Shown: in pieces, positions 35,779-46,040 of the stretch
Position numbering within the stretch: position 1 is the first letter of the stretch
Layout: each line of letters begins with the position of its first letter
Assembly (NCBI RefSeq): GCF_017815535.1
Contig: NZ_CP072596.1
Location: forward strand, 1,674,001-1,738,000
Direction of reading: 5' to 3'
Length of the DNA stretch: 64,000 nt
From: Tessaracoccus sp. MC1865
GTDB lineage: Bacteria > Actinomycetota > Actinomycetes > Propionibacteriales > Propionibacteriaceae
Position numbers and translations under genes: made by a program
The notes under the pieces: generated by a model
The model's input: the letters and a program-made list of their open reading frames with translations, nothing else
What the model was told of the DNA's origin: nothing
The model's database searches: none

Positions 35779-37012
35779 GTCTCCTCGGCATCCTGATCGC
35801 TTCTTCGTAGACCTCAACGTAGGCGTCGGCCATGTCGCGTGGCCGCAGCCGCACGTCCACCTCGCGGTAACCGCGGCGCAGCGCCGCAAGCCGGCCGGGT
35901 TCCGCCATCTCCCGTAGCCCGACGGCCAGCGCCTGCATGTCCGGGGCCACCAGGCGGCTGGTGGCCGGGCTCAGTCCGGCGGTCAGCCGGTCGTCGCAGT
36001 ACAGCACCGGCAACTCCGCGGCACCGGCCTCGAGGATGACCATGGGCTGCACGTCGAAGCGGTACGAACTGAGCACCATCGCGTCCGCCGTCAGGTACTG
36101 CTCCGCCACGGACTCACGCTCGGAGAGCGCCCCGAGGAACCGCACGCCCGGCCCTGCGAGGGCTTCCAGACGGGCTCGCTGGTCGCCGTCGCCGACAATG
36201 ACCAGTTCGGCGCCGGGGATCGCGGCCCGGTTGAAGGCCCGGATGGCCACGTCGAGGCGTTTCTCCTTGGCGAGTCTGCCGATGCTCAGGAAGCGCACCG
36301 CGCTGCTGTCGGTCCTACGCGGGGCCTCGACGCCGACGAAGGTGTCGGCCGACGCGTTGCGGATCTCCCGGCCGGCGATGGGCTGCGCGACGGCGGCCTC
36401 GATGTTGTCCAGCATGTACTGGGCGGGACTGGTCACAAGATCGACGTGGGCCGCGATCCACCCCAGGGACCGCCAATCCATCCGCGTGAAGAAGCCGTTG
36501 TTGTCCGGCTCCGCGGTGCGGGGCGGCAACGCCGAAGTGAAGCGCGGCGGCCGTTTGGAGGCCAGCGCCAGCGCGCGGGTGACCAGCACCTCGTAGCCGA
36601 GCGACCCGAACACGGCCTGCACCGGCAGCGTGCTGTGGGTGCCGGCGATGTTGGCGTGGAAGGTGTGCACGTGCGGGATGTTCTGCAGGCGCGCGAGGCG
36701 GGCGGCCAGCACCACCGCGCCCCGCTCCGTCTGGGAGTGCACGACGTCGAACGCGGCCCGCGCGGAGATCCTGCGGGCCCGGCGCTCCGTGGGCTGCAGC
36801 ACACTCAGGTGCGAGGGCAGGCCCTCTTTGTACAGCACGGGGCAGGCGATGGTCCGTGCCCCGGGTGGCGGCACCAGGTGCCGGTCCGGCGCGATGAGGG
36901 TGACGTCGTGACCGAGGCGGGTGAGCTCCTCCAGTTGCGTCTGCACGGATCTGGAGATGCCCCCCGAGGCGGGGAAGAAGTCGTCGATCAGGATCGCGAT
37001 GCGCAGGCTCAC
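35771..37012 (-). CDS. GT4 glycosyltransferase, MgtA/PimB-like
   Basis: 413 residues, GT-B fold. N-terminal IAILIDDFFPASGGISRSVQ, central THSTLPVQ after HTFHANIAG, and the donor-side RFLSIGRLAKEKRLDVAI and PMVILEAGAAELPVL (the E-x7-E region keeps only part of the motif). Family members transfer mannose or glucose to membrane glycolipids. Start overlaps the upstream phosphatase gene by 4 bases. Confidence 0.83.
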   Translation of the reverse strand: MSLRIAILIDDFFPASGGISRSVQTQLEELTRLGHDVTLIAPDRHLVPPPGARTIACPVLYKEGLPSHLSVLQPTERRARRISARAAFDVVHSQTERGAVVLAARLARLQNIPHVHTFHANIAGTHSTLPVQAVFGSLGYEVLVTRALALASKRPPRFTSALPPRTAEPDNNGFFTRMDWRSLGWIAAHVDLVTSPAQYMLDNIEAAVAQPIAGREIRNASADTFVGVEAPRRTDSSAVRFLSIGRLAKEKRLDVAIRAFNRAAIPGAELVIVGDGDQRARLEALAGPGVRFLGALSERESVAEQYLTADAMVLSSYRFDVQPMVILEAGAAELPVLYCDDRLTAGLSPATSRLVAPDMQALAVGLREMAEPGRLAALRRGYREVDVRLRPRDMADAYVEVYEEAIRMPRRHG

Positions 37013-38127
37013 CGGCCACCCCCGTGCATCAGCAGGGGGACCTCCATCTCGGCCGCAGTGAGGGAGCCGTGCATGCCCACCAGGGAGAACTCGCCGGGCG
37101 TGGCGTACGTCATCGCCGCCCAGGTACCGGTCATCGCCGCCACCACGTCCCCGATGCGCGCGGAGCTCATGTTGGACACGTTGGGTCCGAACCAGCCCGC
37201 CTCGATGGCCTCTTCACGGCGGAGCACCAGCGCCCGCTCACCGAACACCGATTCCCAGGCCCAGGCCAGGGCCCGGGGGTCCTCGCCGTAGATGTGGCGG
37301 AATCGGGGCTCGCCGCCCAGGTGCGAGTAGCCGGCGAGCCGCGGTTCATCCTCGACTACGACGCGGGTGTCCTCAGGGACGTTCAGCATGCCGTGGTCGC
37401 CGGTGATGAGCAGACACACCGACGGCGGCAGGGTCTCCACGAGGTGGGCGACGTGGTCGTCGATGACGGCCAACCGGTCAAGCCATTGCCAGCTGCCCGT
37501 ACCGTGCGAGTGACCGTCCGAGTCCAGGAGCCGTTCGTAGAGGTAGACGACGTCCGATTCGCGAAGCGCCTCGGTCACGTGGCCGGTGATCTCGTCCACA
37601 TCGCCCTCATTGGCCACCGGGAACAGCCGGGTACCCGCGAAGGCGACCCTGGTGAGTGCGCTGCCGGCGAACCGCCCCAGCGTCACGGCCGCGCTGGGCC
37701 GCCCCTGGGAGGCCAGGCGCTGGAACACGGTGGGCTTCTGAGCGAAGCCCTCGATGTCGTCGGGGCCGCCCTCCCAGGTGAGCGAATTGATGACCCGGCC
37801 CACCGTCGGCTCATAGAAGCTGTAGCCCACCACCCCGTGCTCACCAGGCGTGGCGCCGCAGCCCAGCGACGTCAGCGAGGTGGCCGTGGTGGACGGCACG
37901 GAACAGGTGAGGCGGTGGCCCCGGTCCAGGAGGCCGGCCATGGTCTCCGCGTGCGCGGCGTGCTCCCTGAGCTGGTGCCAGCCGAGCCCGTCGATCAGCA
38001 GCACGACGTACTGCCGGGCCTCGGGGATCTCGATCAGGGGGATCTCACCATCAAGCCGAGCCACGACGCTGGGCAGGAGGTTGGCGAGCGACAGGTCCCC
38101 GTAGCGCGGATCCACGAACGTGGACAT
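37009..38127 (-). CDS. Alkaline-phosphatase-superfamily protein (nucleotide pyrophosphatase/phosphodiesterase type)
   Basis: 372 residues. Metal-binding LLIDGLGWHQL (Asp), nucleophile region SVPSTTATSLTSLGCGATPG (Thr), DSDGHSHGTGS and TGDHGM (Asp-His) form the two-metal site. No signal peptide, so probably cytoplasmic. Substrate unknown. First base of its start abuts the DUF5998 stop. Confidence 0.87.
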   Translation of the reverse strand: MSTFVDPRYGDLSLANLLPSVVARLDGEIPLIEIPEARQYVVLLIDGLGWHQLREHAAHAETMAGLLDRGHRLTCSVPSTTATSLTSLGCGATPGEHGVVGYSFYEPTVGRVINSLTWEGGPDDIEGFAQKPTVFQRLASQGRPSAAVTLGRFAGSALTRVAFAGTRLFPVANEGDVDEITGHVTEALRESDVVYLYERLLDSDGHSHGTGSWQWLDRLAVIDDHVAHLVETLPPSVCLLITGDHGMLNVPEDTRVVVEDEPRLAGYSHLGGEPRFRHIYGEDPRALAWAWESVFGERALVLRREEAIEAGWFGPNVSNMSSARIGDVVAAMTGTWAAMTYATPGEFSLVGMHGSLTAAEMEVPLLMHGGGR

Positions 38128-38681
38128 CAGGCGACCACCAGCTGGAGGGCGGCCCCGAAATCCACGAGTCGCTTGGCGTTCTCACCGTCCGCCGCGGGGC
38201 TCATGCGCACGGTGATGTCGTCGGGCTGCAACACACCCGTGTAGCCATGGTCCGCCTCGCAGGTGGGGTCCTCGCACGTGGCCGGGCCCAGGTCGAGCCG
38301 ACGAGCGGCCCCCCAGACGATCGTCAGCCACGCTTCGTTCAGCCCGGAGCGCGTCTCGGGATTGGCCATGGCCCGCGTCACCACGACCGAATCGATGGCC
38401 CGCAGGGCGACGACCTCAGAAGTGGCGAGCGCCTCTGCGCGGCCGCCCTCCCCCTCGTCGATGTGGCAGATCTGCAGCTGCTGCTCCGTGAGCACCAGCA
38501 CCGTCATGTGCCGGTGCAGTTCGTGCCCCGCGAAGGTCGCCTCGTGTTGCACCAGGTAGTGCAGCACCGGTCGCCCCTGCAATCCCATCAGCACCGTCTC
38601 TGCAACAAGGCTGGGATAGAACCCGCATTCGGCGATCTCGTCAATGAGGCCGGTGGGGAGAGTCTGGTTGTCGGCGGTCAC
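38127..38681 (-). CDS. DUF5998 family protein
   Basis: 184 residues. The family blocks LIDEIAECGFYPSLVAETVL, VQHEATFAGHELHRHMTVLV, and CEDPTCEADHGYTG (two Cys, possible metal site) are present. Conserved in Actinobacteria upstream of the phosphatase-type gene. Function unknown. Confidence 0.85.
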   Translation of the reverse strand: MTADNQTLPTGLIDEIAECGFYPSLVAETVLMGLQGRPVLHYLVQHEATFAGHELHRHMTVLVLTEQQLQICHIDEGEGGRAEALATSEVVALRAIDSVVVTRAMANPETRSGLNEAWLTIVWGAARRLDLGPATCEDPTCEADHGYTGVLQPDDITVRMSPAADGENAKRLVDFGAALQLVVA

Positions 38682-38718
38682 CGGGCCATTCTGTCACGGA
38701 GCCGGATAGGTTTGGTTC

Positions 38719-39747
38719 ATGGCCTCTCGCCCCTTCATCGCAGCCCGCATGGAAGACCGTCTCAACTCACTGCTGAACAGCGCGCTCGACCGCAGGGGCT
38801 GGCAGGAGTCGATCATCTCCTACACCGGCTACGGCACCAGCGAGCAGTTGCGCATCCTCGCCAGGGTCGTGCTGCGACCCTCGGACACGCTGGGTATCGT
38901 GCAGGCAGCCTCGGCCCTCATCTACCGCCGGGGCTGGCGCAACTTCATGGCCGCGGCCAAGGTCAACGCCATGGTCACCGTGGTGATCGGCGATGTCCGT
39001 ATCCCCGTCCAGGCAGACAGGGGCGGCTTCATCGACGTGCGCGTCCGGAATCCAGGGCTGGCGCCGGGCTGGCATTCGGTGACCCTCGAGGGCGAAGGTG
39101 GCGCCTCCGCGCTGGCCAGCGTCCAGGTGATCGGTGACGACGTGGACTTCGGCATCGTCAGCGACATCGACGACACCATCCTCAGCACCTCGCTCCCCCG
39201 GCCGATGCTCGCCGCCTGGAACTCGTTCGTAGTGACGGAGCAGGCCCGCCAGGCCGTTCCCGGGATGGCGCGGCTGTACCAGCAGTTGCTCGCCCAGCAC
39301 CCCGGCGCACCCATCATCTTCATCTCGACGGGGGCCTGGAACACGTTCCCCATGATCAAGCGGTTCATCTCCCGGCACGGTATCCCGCAGGGCGCGATGC
39401 TGCTGACGGACTGGGGCCCTACCAACACCGGCTGGTTCCGCAGTGGCCCAGACCATAAGCGCCGCTGCCTGCGTGAACTGGCCCGCGACCTCCCCAACAT
39501 CCGCTGGCTCCTCGTCGGCGACGACGGCCAGCACGATCCGGACCTGTACGCCGAGTTCGCCAGCCTCCAGCCCGAGCATGTCCGCGCCCGCGCCATCCGC
39601 CAGCTGACGCCCGGCGAGCACACGTTGGCCCACGGCCTGCCCATGGAGGTGCCGCAGAGCGACGAAAGGTGGGAACCCGACACGGCGCCGGAGGTGCGTG
39701 CGCCTGACGGCGACGGTTTGGGCGATAAGCTCTCCAGGTTGCTGTAG
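38719..39747 (+). CDS. App1-family phosphatase (DUF2183)
   Basis: 342 residues. The haloacid dehalogenase-type motif FGIVSDIDDTILST (D-x-D-x-T/V) sits at about 145-158, FISTGAWN (motif II) at about 197, and LLVGDDGQHDPDLYAE late. Yeast App1 is a Mg2+-dependent phosphatidate phosphatase. Divergent from DUF5998; followed at 25 bases by parC. Confidence 0.87.
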   Translation: MASRPFIAARMEDRLNSLLNSALDRRGWQESIISYTGYGTSEQLRILARVVLRPSDTLGIVQAASALIYRRGWRNFMAAAKVNAMVTVVIGDVRIPVQADRGGFIDVRVRNPGLAPGWHSVTLEGEGGASALASVQVIGDDVDFGIVSDIDDTILSTSLPRPMLAAWNSFVVTEQARQAVPGMARLYQQLLAQHPGAPIIFISTGAWNTFPMIKRFISRHGIPQGAMLLTDWGPTNTGWFRSGPDHKRRCLRELARDLPNIRWLLVGDDGQHDPDLYAEFASLQPEHVRARAIRQLTPGEHTLAHGLPMEVPQSDERWEPDTAPEVRAPDGDGLGDKLSRLL

Positions 39748-39772
39748 TCCCACAACCTGAGGAGAGCGCCCG

Positions 39773-42253
39773 ATGACCAAGCGGACGATCGACGACGAAC
39801 TCAATGAGGAAGAACACATCCTCGACGTCGACGTCACCCAGGAGATGGAGACCAGCTTCCTGGAATACGCCTACTCGGTCATCTACTCCAGGGCACTGCC
39901 AGACGCGCGCGACGGCCTCAAGCCCGTCCAGCGTCGCATCCTCTACTCGATGGACCAGATGGGGGTCCGCCCCAACGTCAGCCACGTCAAGTGCGCCCGT
40001 GTCGTAGGCCAGGTCATGGGCCTCCTGCACCCCCACGGCGATACCGCCATCTACGACGCACTGGTGCGCATGGGGCAGACGTGGTCCGTCCGTCTCCCCC
40101 TGATCGACGGACACGGCAACTTCGGCTCCCTCGACGCCGGCCCGGCCGCCATGCGCTACACCGAATGCCGGATGGCGCTGCCCGCGCAGGCCATGACCCG
40201 GGGCATCGACGAGAACACCGTCGACTTCAAACCCAATTACGACGGCAAGGAGACCGAGCCCGTCGTCCTGCCGGCCGCGTTCCCCAACCTGCTGGTCAAC
40301 GGCGCCGCAGGCATCGCGGTGGGCATGGCCACCAACATCGCGCCCCACAACCTCGTCGAGGTGATCGCCGGCCTCCAGCAACTCCTGAAGAACCCGGGCA
40401 TCGAACTCGACGAGCTGATGCGCCACATCCCCGGCCCGGATTTCCCCACGGGCGGCAAGATCGTCGGGCTCGACGGTATCCGCGACGCCTACGCCACCGG
40501 CCGCGGTTCCCTCAAGCTGCGCGCCACCACCCGCATCGAGAAGGTCAGCCCCCGGCGCATGGGCATCGTGGTGACCGAACTGCCCTACATGATCGGCCCC
40601 GAGCGCATCATCGAGCAGATCAAGAAGGGCGTCCAGGACAAGAAGCTCACCGGCATCGCCGACGTCAAGGACCTCACGGACCTCGCCCACGGCACCCGCC
40701 TGGTCATCGAGGTGAAGAACGGCATCAACCCCGAGGCCCTGCTCGAGCAGCTCTTCAAGGCCACCAAGCTCGAGGACACCTTCGCAATCAACGCAGTGGC
40801 CCTCGTCGAAGGCCAGCCGCGCACGCTCACGCTGAAGGAGATGCTGGAGGTCTACCTCGACCACCGCCTCGACGTCACCCTGCGCCGCACGAACCACCGC
40901 CTCGCCAAGGCCGAAGAACGCATGCACCTGGTGCGTGGTCTCATCATCGCCATCGCCGACATCGACGACGTGATCGCCATCATCCGTTCCTCCGACGACG
41001 GCGCCCAAGCGAAGGAACGCCTCATGGGCGCCTTCGACCTGGACGACGCGCAGGCCACCTACATCCTCGACATGCAGTTGCGCCGCCTCACCCGGTTCTC
41101 GACCATCGAGCTGGAGAAGGAGGCCGACGAACTGGCCACCACCATCGCCGGCCTGCGCGAGATCATCGAGGATCCGGCGGTGCTCCGCCGTCTCGTCAGC
41201 ACGGAGCTGGCCGCGATGGCCAAGGAGTTCGGCACCCCGCGTCGCACCATCCTGCTGGCCTCCTCCGGCGTGCCCACCACTGTGAAGGCCGGGCCCCTCG
41301 AGGTGCCGGACCATCCCTGCTGGGTGCTCCTGAGCGGCACGGGGCTGGTGGCGCGCACCAGCGACTTCGGCCCGCTCCCCACCGAGGGCCGGGCCGCGCA
41401 CGATGTGGTCATCGCCCGGGTGAAGACGAGCGCCCACGGCGAATTCGGGGTGTTGACCAACCGCGGCCGCGTCATCCGCTGCCGCGCCATAGAGTTGCCC
41501 ACCGTCCCGCTGACGGCTTCGGGAACCAGCCTCCAGGGCGGCAGCCTCGCCCACGAACTGTGGCCCCTCGAGCCCGGTGAGCGGGCACTGGGCCTGACCA
41601 CCTTCGACACTGAGTCGCCGGGGCTGGCCATCGGTACCCGTCAGGGCATCGTCAAGCGGGTCCGCCCGGATCTCCTGGTGCGCGACTCGTGGGAGGTCAT
41701 CGCCCTCAAGGACGGCGACGAGGTGGTCGGCGCCGTCGAGCTGCACGACGAGTCGAAGCATCTGGCCTTCCTCAGTACCGACGCCCAGCTGCTGCATTTC
41801 CCGGCGTCCAGCGTCAGGCCCCAAGGCCGCACCGGTGGCGGGATGGCCGGCATGAAGCTGTCGGCCGGCGCCACTGCCGTCTGGTTCGGAGTGGTCGACC
41901 CCGCCACGGACGACGTGGTCACCATCTCCGGCTCGTCGACCTCCCTGCCCGGTACCGAGACCGGCTTGGCGAAGGTCACGGCGTTGTCCGAGTTCCCGGC
42001 CAAGGGCCGGGCCACGGGCGGGGTGCGCGCGCACCGCTTCCTGAAGGGCGAGGACACCCTCCTCATCGCGGCCATCGGCCCACGCCCCGTGGTCGCCGCG
42101 GCGTCGAGCGGTTCGCCGGTGGAACTGCCGCGCGAACAGGGCCGACGCGACGGCTCCGGCACTCCGCTGTCTCAGCCGGTGACCATGCTGGCGGGCCGTG
42201 ATGCAGGCGTCGCTCCCCGGACAGAGCCCGGCGACACCCTCTTCGGGGAGTAA
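39773..42253 (+). CDS. parC: DNA topoisomerase IV / gyrase-like subunit A
   Basis: 826 residues. Breakage-reunion domain with [20 protein letters not shown] and the catalytic tyrosine in [10 protein letters not shown] (about residue 127). The six-bladed C-terminal domain lacks a clear GyrA box, in favour of topoisomerase IV. GAGGAGAG precedes the ATG. The partner subunit B lies 6 kb away on the opposite strand, with the lactate locus between. Confidence 0.9.
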   Translation: MTKRTIDDELNEEEHILDVDVTQEMETSFLEYAYSVIYSRALPDARDGLKPVQRRILYSMDQMGVRPNVSHVKCARVVGQVMGLLHPHGDTAIYDALVRMGQTWSVRLPLIDGHGNFGSLDAGPAAMRYTECRMALPAQAMTRGIDENTVDFKPNYDGKETEPVVLPAAFPNLLVNGAAGIAVGMATNIAPHNLVEVIAGLQQLLKNPGIELDELMRHIPGPDFPTGGKIVGLDGIRDAYATGRGSLKLRATTRIEKVSPRRMGIVVTELPYMIGPERIIEQIKKGVQDKKLTGIADVKDLTDLAHGTRLVIEVKNGINPEALLEQLFKATKLEDTFAINAVALVEGQPRTLTLKEMLEVYLDHRLDVTLRRTNHRLAKAEERMHLVRGLIIAIADIDDVIAIIRSSDDGAQAKERLMGAFDLDDAQATYILDMQLRRLTRFSTIELEKEADELATTIAGLREIIEDPAVLRRLVSTELAAMAKEFGTPRRTILLASSGVPTTVKAGPLEVPDHPCWVLLSGTGLVARTSDFGPLPTEGRAAHDVVIARVKTSAHGEFGVLTNRGRVIRCRAIELPTVPLTASGTSLQGGSLAHELWPLEPGERALGLTTFDTESPGLAIGTRQGIVKRVRPDLLVRDSWEVIALKDGDEVVGAVELHDESKHLAFLSTDAQLLHFPASSVRPQGRTGGGMAGMKLSAGATAVWFGVVDPATDDVVTISGSSTSLPGTETGLAKVTALSEFPAKGRATGGVRAHRFLKGEDTLLIAAIGPRPVVAAASSGSPVELPREQGRRDGSGTPLSQPVTMLAGRDAGVAPRTEPGDTLFGE

Positions 42254-42282
42254 CATTTCCGCGACGAAGGGATGCACCTCGC

Positions 42283-42777
42283 ATGAGCGACTTTGACGAC
42301 CTGATGGCGGCCAACAAAGCCTACGCAGCGGATTTCACTGATGGTTACTTCGACGGCATCGCCAAGGCGGGCGTCTGCATCGTGACCTGCATGGATTCGC
42401 GCATCGAGCCACTCGACATGGTCGGGTTGCGGATCGGCGACGCGAAGATCCTGCGCTCCCCCGGCGGACGGGTCACCACGTCGGTGGTCACCGGCTGCGT
42501 GCTGAGCGTGCAGCTCCTCCAGGTGGACCGGATCATGGTGGTGCCGCACACGCGCTGCGCCATGGCCTCCGGCACCGATGAGGACCTCCGCAGGGTCATC
42601 TCCGCCAAGACCGGCACGGACACGTCCTGGCTCTCGTTCGGGGCCAACCCCGATCAGGCTGCGCGGCTGCGCTCAGACGTGGACATGATCGCCAACCACC
42701 CGCTGATCAAGGGTCACGCGGAGGTCGGCGGCTTCATCTACGACGTTGACACCGGCCTCCTGACCCAGGTCCTCTAG
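42283..42777 (+). CDS. Beta-class carbonic anhydrase
   Basis: 164 residues. Zinc ligands CMDSR (Cys and the Asp-Arg dyad, about 36-40) and HTRC (His, Cys, about 89-92), with GLRIGDAKILRSPGGR between. Close in type to mycobacterial Rv1284. Interconverts CO2 and bicarbonate. Starts 30 bases after parC. Confidence 0.92.
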   Translation: MSDFDDLMAANKAYAADFTDGYFDGIAKAGVCIVTCMDSRIEPLDMVGLRIGDAKILRSPGGRVTTSVVTGCVLSVQLLQVDRIMVVPHTRCAMASGTDEDLRRVISAKTGTDTSWLSFGANPDQAARLRSDVDMIANHPLIKGHAEVGGFIYDVDTGLLTQVL

Positions 42778-42807
42778 CTCGCTGCTCGCCACCTCGGGGG
42801 CTGCTGT

Positions 42808-43476
42808 CTAGCTGAGCGCGGCGAGCGCGTTGCGCACGTGCTCCTCGCTCAGTTGGGCGGCGCGCTCCCCGTCGCCGGCCTCCAGGGCGTCGACGATGTG
42901 TAGGTGCTCGTGGACCAGCCTGGCGCGCAGCTCCTCCCACTGCGCCAGGCGCTCTTCAGCGCTGAGGATCCTCTCTGCCACCGCCTCGCGGATCGCAATG
43001 GTCATGTCGCGGATGAGCCGGTTCTCGCCGGCAGCCGCGATGGCCACGTGGAACGCGGTGTCCAAGTCGTTGAACGCGGCTGGCCGGGTCACGCCGACCA
43101 TCTCCTCCGCGAGGCGCCTGACCTCTCCCATCGGCCGGCCCACGGCAGCCAGCGCGGCAGCGCGCTCCAGCGCCACGCGCGTCTCGGTGATCTCGGCGAA
43201 GGAGACTGCCTCCAGCGCGACGTGCAGTTTGAGCATCCGCCCGAAGGCGACTCCCTGCCCCGTCCCGACGGTGGTGCCGCCGGCCCGCCCGGTGGCCGAA
43301 CTCAGCACGCCCTGGGCCTGGAGCACCTTGATGGCCTCGCGGACCGCGCTGCGGCTGGCCCCGAGCTGACTGGAGAGCTCGCGCTCGTTTGGCAGCCTGT
43401 CACCGGCAGCGAGGCGCCCGGAGAGGATCTCGCCCGTCAGGTAGTCGAGCGCGTTCTCAAAGCCACCGGTGGTCAT
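42808..43476 (-). CDS. lldR: FadR-subfamily GntR regulator, LldR-like
   Basis: 222 residues. N-terminal winged helix (ILSGRLAAGDRLPNERELSS; SRSAVREAIKVLQAQGVL), C-terminal FCD all-helical ligand domain with metal-type residues (D/H pattern in AFHVAIAAAGENRL and VHEHLHIVDAL). Divergent from the lactate permease with two palindromes between, so it very likely represses the locus and is released by L-lactate. Confidence 0.87.
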   Translation of the reverse strand: MTTGGFENALDYLTGEILSGRLAAGDRLPNERELSSQLGASRSAVREAIKVLQAQGVLSSATGRAGGTTVGTGQGVAFGRMLKLHVALEAVSFAEITETRVALERAAALAAVGRPMGEVRRLAEEMVGVTRPAAFNDLDTAFHVAIAAAGENRLIRDMTIAIREAVAERILSAEERLAQWEELRARLVHEHLHIVDALEAGDGERAAQLSEEHVRNALAALS

Positions 43477-43500
43477 AGCACCCCATTGTGTCCCATCCAG

Positions 43501-43556
43501 TTGACAGCCGCCTCTCCAGAGCTTATGGTCTGACCATTACATAATGGTCTGACCAT
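43501..43556 (+). promoter_or_regulatory. Lactate operon promoter with two LldR operators
   Basis: TTGACA (43501-43506), 17-base spacer, TATGGT (43524-43529). Two identical palindromes ATGGTCTGACCAT at 43525-43537 and 43544-43556, 19 bases apart; the first covers the -10. Each contains TGGTCTGACCA, fitting the LldR consensus TNGTNNNACNA. Occupancy would block transcription of lctP-lutABC. Confidence 0.82.
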
Positions 43557-43576
43557 ATGAACGACGGAGTTCACCG

Positions 43577-45268
43577 ATGTTGCTGGAAGTTTTCCAACCG
43601 GTCACAAACCCCCTGGGGGCCCAATGGCTGTCCGCGCTCGTGGCGGCAGTCCCTGTCATCGCGATGCTCATCACCCTCGGTGCGCTGCGCTGGAAGGCCC
43701 ACCTCGCCGGCCCCTTCTCCTGGGCGACGGCCGTGCTGGTCGCCGTCACGGCCTTCGGCATGCCGCTGACCACCGCGCTGGCCACCAGCGTGCACGGCTT
43801 CGTCTACGGCCTGTTCCCCATCATCTGGATCCTGCTGACCGCCATCTGGATGTACGAGGTCACGGTGGCCTCCGGCCGCTTCGACGACCTGCGGCGCACC
43901 TTCTTCCTCATCTCCGATGACCCCCGGGTCCTCGGCCTCCTCATTGCGTTCAGCTTCGGCGGCCTCCTCGAGGCCCTCGCCGGCTTCGGCGCCCCCGTCG
44001 CCATCACCGCGGCCATGCTGATCGCGATCGGCTTTTCGCCCCTGCGCTCTGCGCTCATCGCGCTGCTCGCCAACACCGTCCCCGTCGCGTTCGGCGCCGT
44101 CGGCCTCCCGGTGCTGATGGCCGCCAAGACGGGCGGGTTCGACGACGTGCTGGCCATCTCCCCCATCACTGGCCGGCTCACCGCACTGCTGTGCCTCGTG
44201 GTGCCCTTCCTGCTCCTCGCGGTGATGGACGGAAAGCGCGGCCTACGTGAAGGCTGGCCCTTCGGCCTGGTCGTCGGCGTCACCTTCGGCATCGCCAAGT
44301 GGATCGTGTCCGCCACGCCCCTCTACAACCTCACCGAGGTGTTCGCTGCCGTGAGCAGCGTCATCGTGGCCATCGCCTTCCTCAAGGTGTGGCACCCGAG
44401 GGGTGGCGCGGAGGCGGCCGAACGGATCGGCATCAAGATCGACCCCGCCGTCGAGAAGGGCGCTCCGGTCGATGCCGGCCGTACCTCGGGCGAGGCACTG
44501 ACCGGAGGCCGGATCATGATGGCACTGGTGCCCTACCTGCTCGTCATCGTGGTGTTCGGAGTCGCGGCGCTGCCGCCGGTGAAGGCCGCGCTGGCCGCCA
44601 CCGACGTGAAGTTCGCCTGGCCCGGCCTGGGCGGGCTGCTGGACGTCGCCGGCAACCCGGCCGCCCACCAGTCCTACACGCTCGCCTGGGCGTCGACGCC
44701 GGGCATCCTGCTCGCCTTCGTGGCCATCGTCACCGGCCTCATCTACCGGATGGGCATCGGAGAGATCTTCGGCGTGCTGTGGACCAACGCGAAGAAACTG
44801 CGCTTCGCGATGCTCACCATCGGCAGCGTCGTGGCGCTGGCCTACGTGATGGGCGACTCGGGCCAGACCCTGGCGCTCGGCCTCTTCTTCGCAGGCGCCG
44901 GCGCCCTCTACCCCTACGTGGCTCCGGTCCTCGGCTGGATCGGCACCTACGTGACCGGCTCCGACACGTCGGCCAACATCCTGTTCTCCAGCCTCCAATC
45001 CGGAGTGGGCGCCGAGATCGGCCCTGGCTCGCACCTCGGCACCGAATCGATGCGCGCTCTGCTCGTCGGCTCCAATGCGGCCGGCGGCGTGGTGGGCAAG
45101 ATGATCTCGCCGCAGTCGCTGACGATCGCCGCCACCGCCATCGGCATCGCCGGCGCCGAGTCCACGATCCTGCGCCGCATCATCGGGTGGAGCTTCGTGC
45201 TGCTCGCCCTGCTGTGCCTGCTCTCCGGGCTCATGTCCACCCCCGTGCTCTCCTGGCTGCTCCCCTGA
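43577..45268 (+). CDS. lctP: L-lactate permease
   Basis: 563 residues, 12-14 membrane helices. Family signatures GGLLEALAGFGAPVAITAAM (about 130-149) and GSDTSANILFSSLQ (about 461-474) are present. H+/lactate symporter of the inner membrane. GACGGAG precedes the ATG. Followed at 19 bases by lutA. Confidence 0.94.
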   Translation: MLLEVFQPVTNPLGAQWLSALVAAVPVIAMLITLGALRWKAHLAGPFSWATAVLVAVTAFGMPLTTALATSVHGFVYGLFPIIWILLTAIWMYEVTVASGRFDDLRRTFFLISDDPRVLGLLIAFSFGGLLEALAGFGAPVAITAAMLIAIGFSPLRSALIALLANTVPVAFGAVGLPVLMAAKTGGFDDVLAISPITGRLTALLCLVVPFLLLAVMDGKRGLREGWPFGLVVGVTFGIAKWIVSATPLYNLTEVFAAVSSVIVAIAFLKVWHPRGGAEAAERIGIKIDPAVEKGAPVDAGRTSGEALTGGRIMMALVPYLLVIVVFGVAALPPVKAALAATDVKFAWPGLGGLLDVAGNPAAHQSYTLAWASTPGILLAFVAIVTGLIYRMGIGEIFGVLWTNAKKLRFAMLTIGSVVALAYVMGDSGQTLALGLFFAGAGALYPYVAPVLGWIGTYVTGSDTSANILFSSLQSGVGAEIGPGSHLGTESMRALLVGSNAAGGVVGKMISPQSLTIAATAIGIAGAESTILRRIIGWSFVLLALLCLLSGLMSTPVLSWLLP

Positions 45269-45287
45269 TCCCCGAAAGGCCACTGCC

Positions 45288-46040
45288 ATGAACGTCAACC
45301 CCCACGTCGCGTTGTTCGCTACGTGCATCACCGACACCATGAAACCGTCGGTGCCCATCGCCACAGTGCGACTCCTCGAGCGCCTCGGGTGCCGCGTCTC
45401 GTACCCGGAACGCCAGACCTGCTGCGGGCAGATCATGACCAACACCGGCTACTGGGACGAGGCGGTGCCCACCGTGCGCAATTACGTGCGCTCGTTCGGG
45501 GACTACGACTACATCGTCGCCCCCTCGGGTTCCTGCGTCGGTTCCGTGCGGGAGCAGCACCCGATGCTCGCCCGGCACGCCGGCGACGCCGGCCTCGAAC
45601 GCGACGCTACGGCGGCTGCGGCCCGCACCTACGAGTTGAGCGAGTTCATCGTCGACGTGCTCGGCGTCACCGACGTGGGCGCCTACTTCCCGCACCGCGT
45701 GACCTACCACCCCACCTGCCACTCGGTGCGGATCACCAAGGTGGGCGACCGCCCCCTGAGGCTGTTGAGGGACGTGCGCGGCATCGACCTGATCGACCTG
45801 CCGAAGGCCGAGGAGTGCTGCGGCTTCGGCGGCACCTTCTCTGTCAAGAACCCTGACGTGTCCATCGCCATGGCCTCCGACAAGGCCCGCCATGTGCGCA
45901 CCACCGGCGCCGAGTACCTGGTGGCCGGTGACCACGCGTGCCTGATGAACATCGGTGGCGTGCTGCACCGCGGCCGCTCCGGCGTCAAGACCATCCATCT
46001 GGCCGAGATCCTGGCCGCCACCGAGGAGGACGCGCGATGA
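45288..46040 (+). CDS. lutA: L-lactate oxidation protein LutA (Fe-S, cysteine-rich domain)
   Basis: 250 residues with two CCG domains: TCCGQIMTNTGYW (about 45-57) and ECCGFGGTFSVKN (about 183-195), plus HPTCHSVR. Same family as GlcF/HdrB subunits. With LutB and LutC it oxidises L-lactate to pyruvate. Stop overlaps the lutB start (ATGA). Confidence 0.93.
   Translation: MNVNPHVALFATCITDTMKPSVPIATVRLLERLGCRVSYPERQTCCGQIMTNTGYWDEAVPTVRNYVRSFGDYDYIVAPSGSCVGSVREQHPMLARHAGDAGLERDATAAAARTYELSEFIVDVLGVTDVGAYFPHRVTYHPTCHSVRITKVGDRPLRLLRDVRGIDLIDLPKAEECCGFGGTFSVKNPDVSIAMASDKARHVRTTGAEYLVAGDHACLMNIGGVLHRGRSGVKTIHLAEILAATEEDAR

Noticed and set aside
39419-42277. A 952-codon open frame on the minus strand opposite parC
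   Set aside because: It arises from strong G/C bias at third positions of parC. It has no recognisable domain and low-complexity content.
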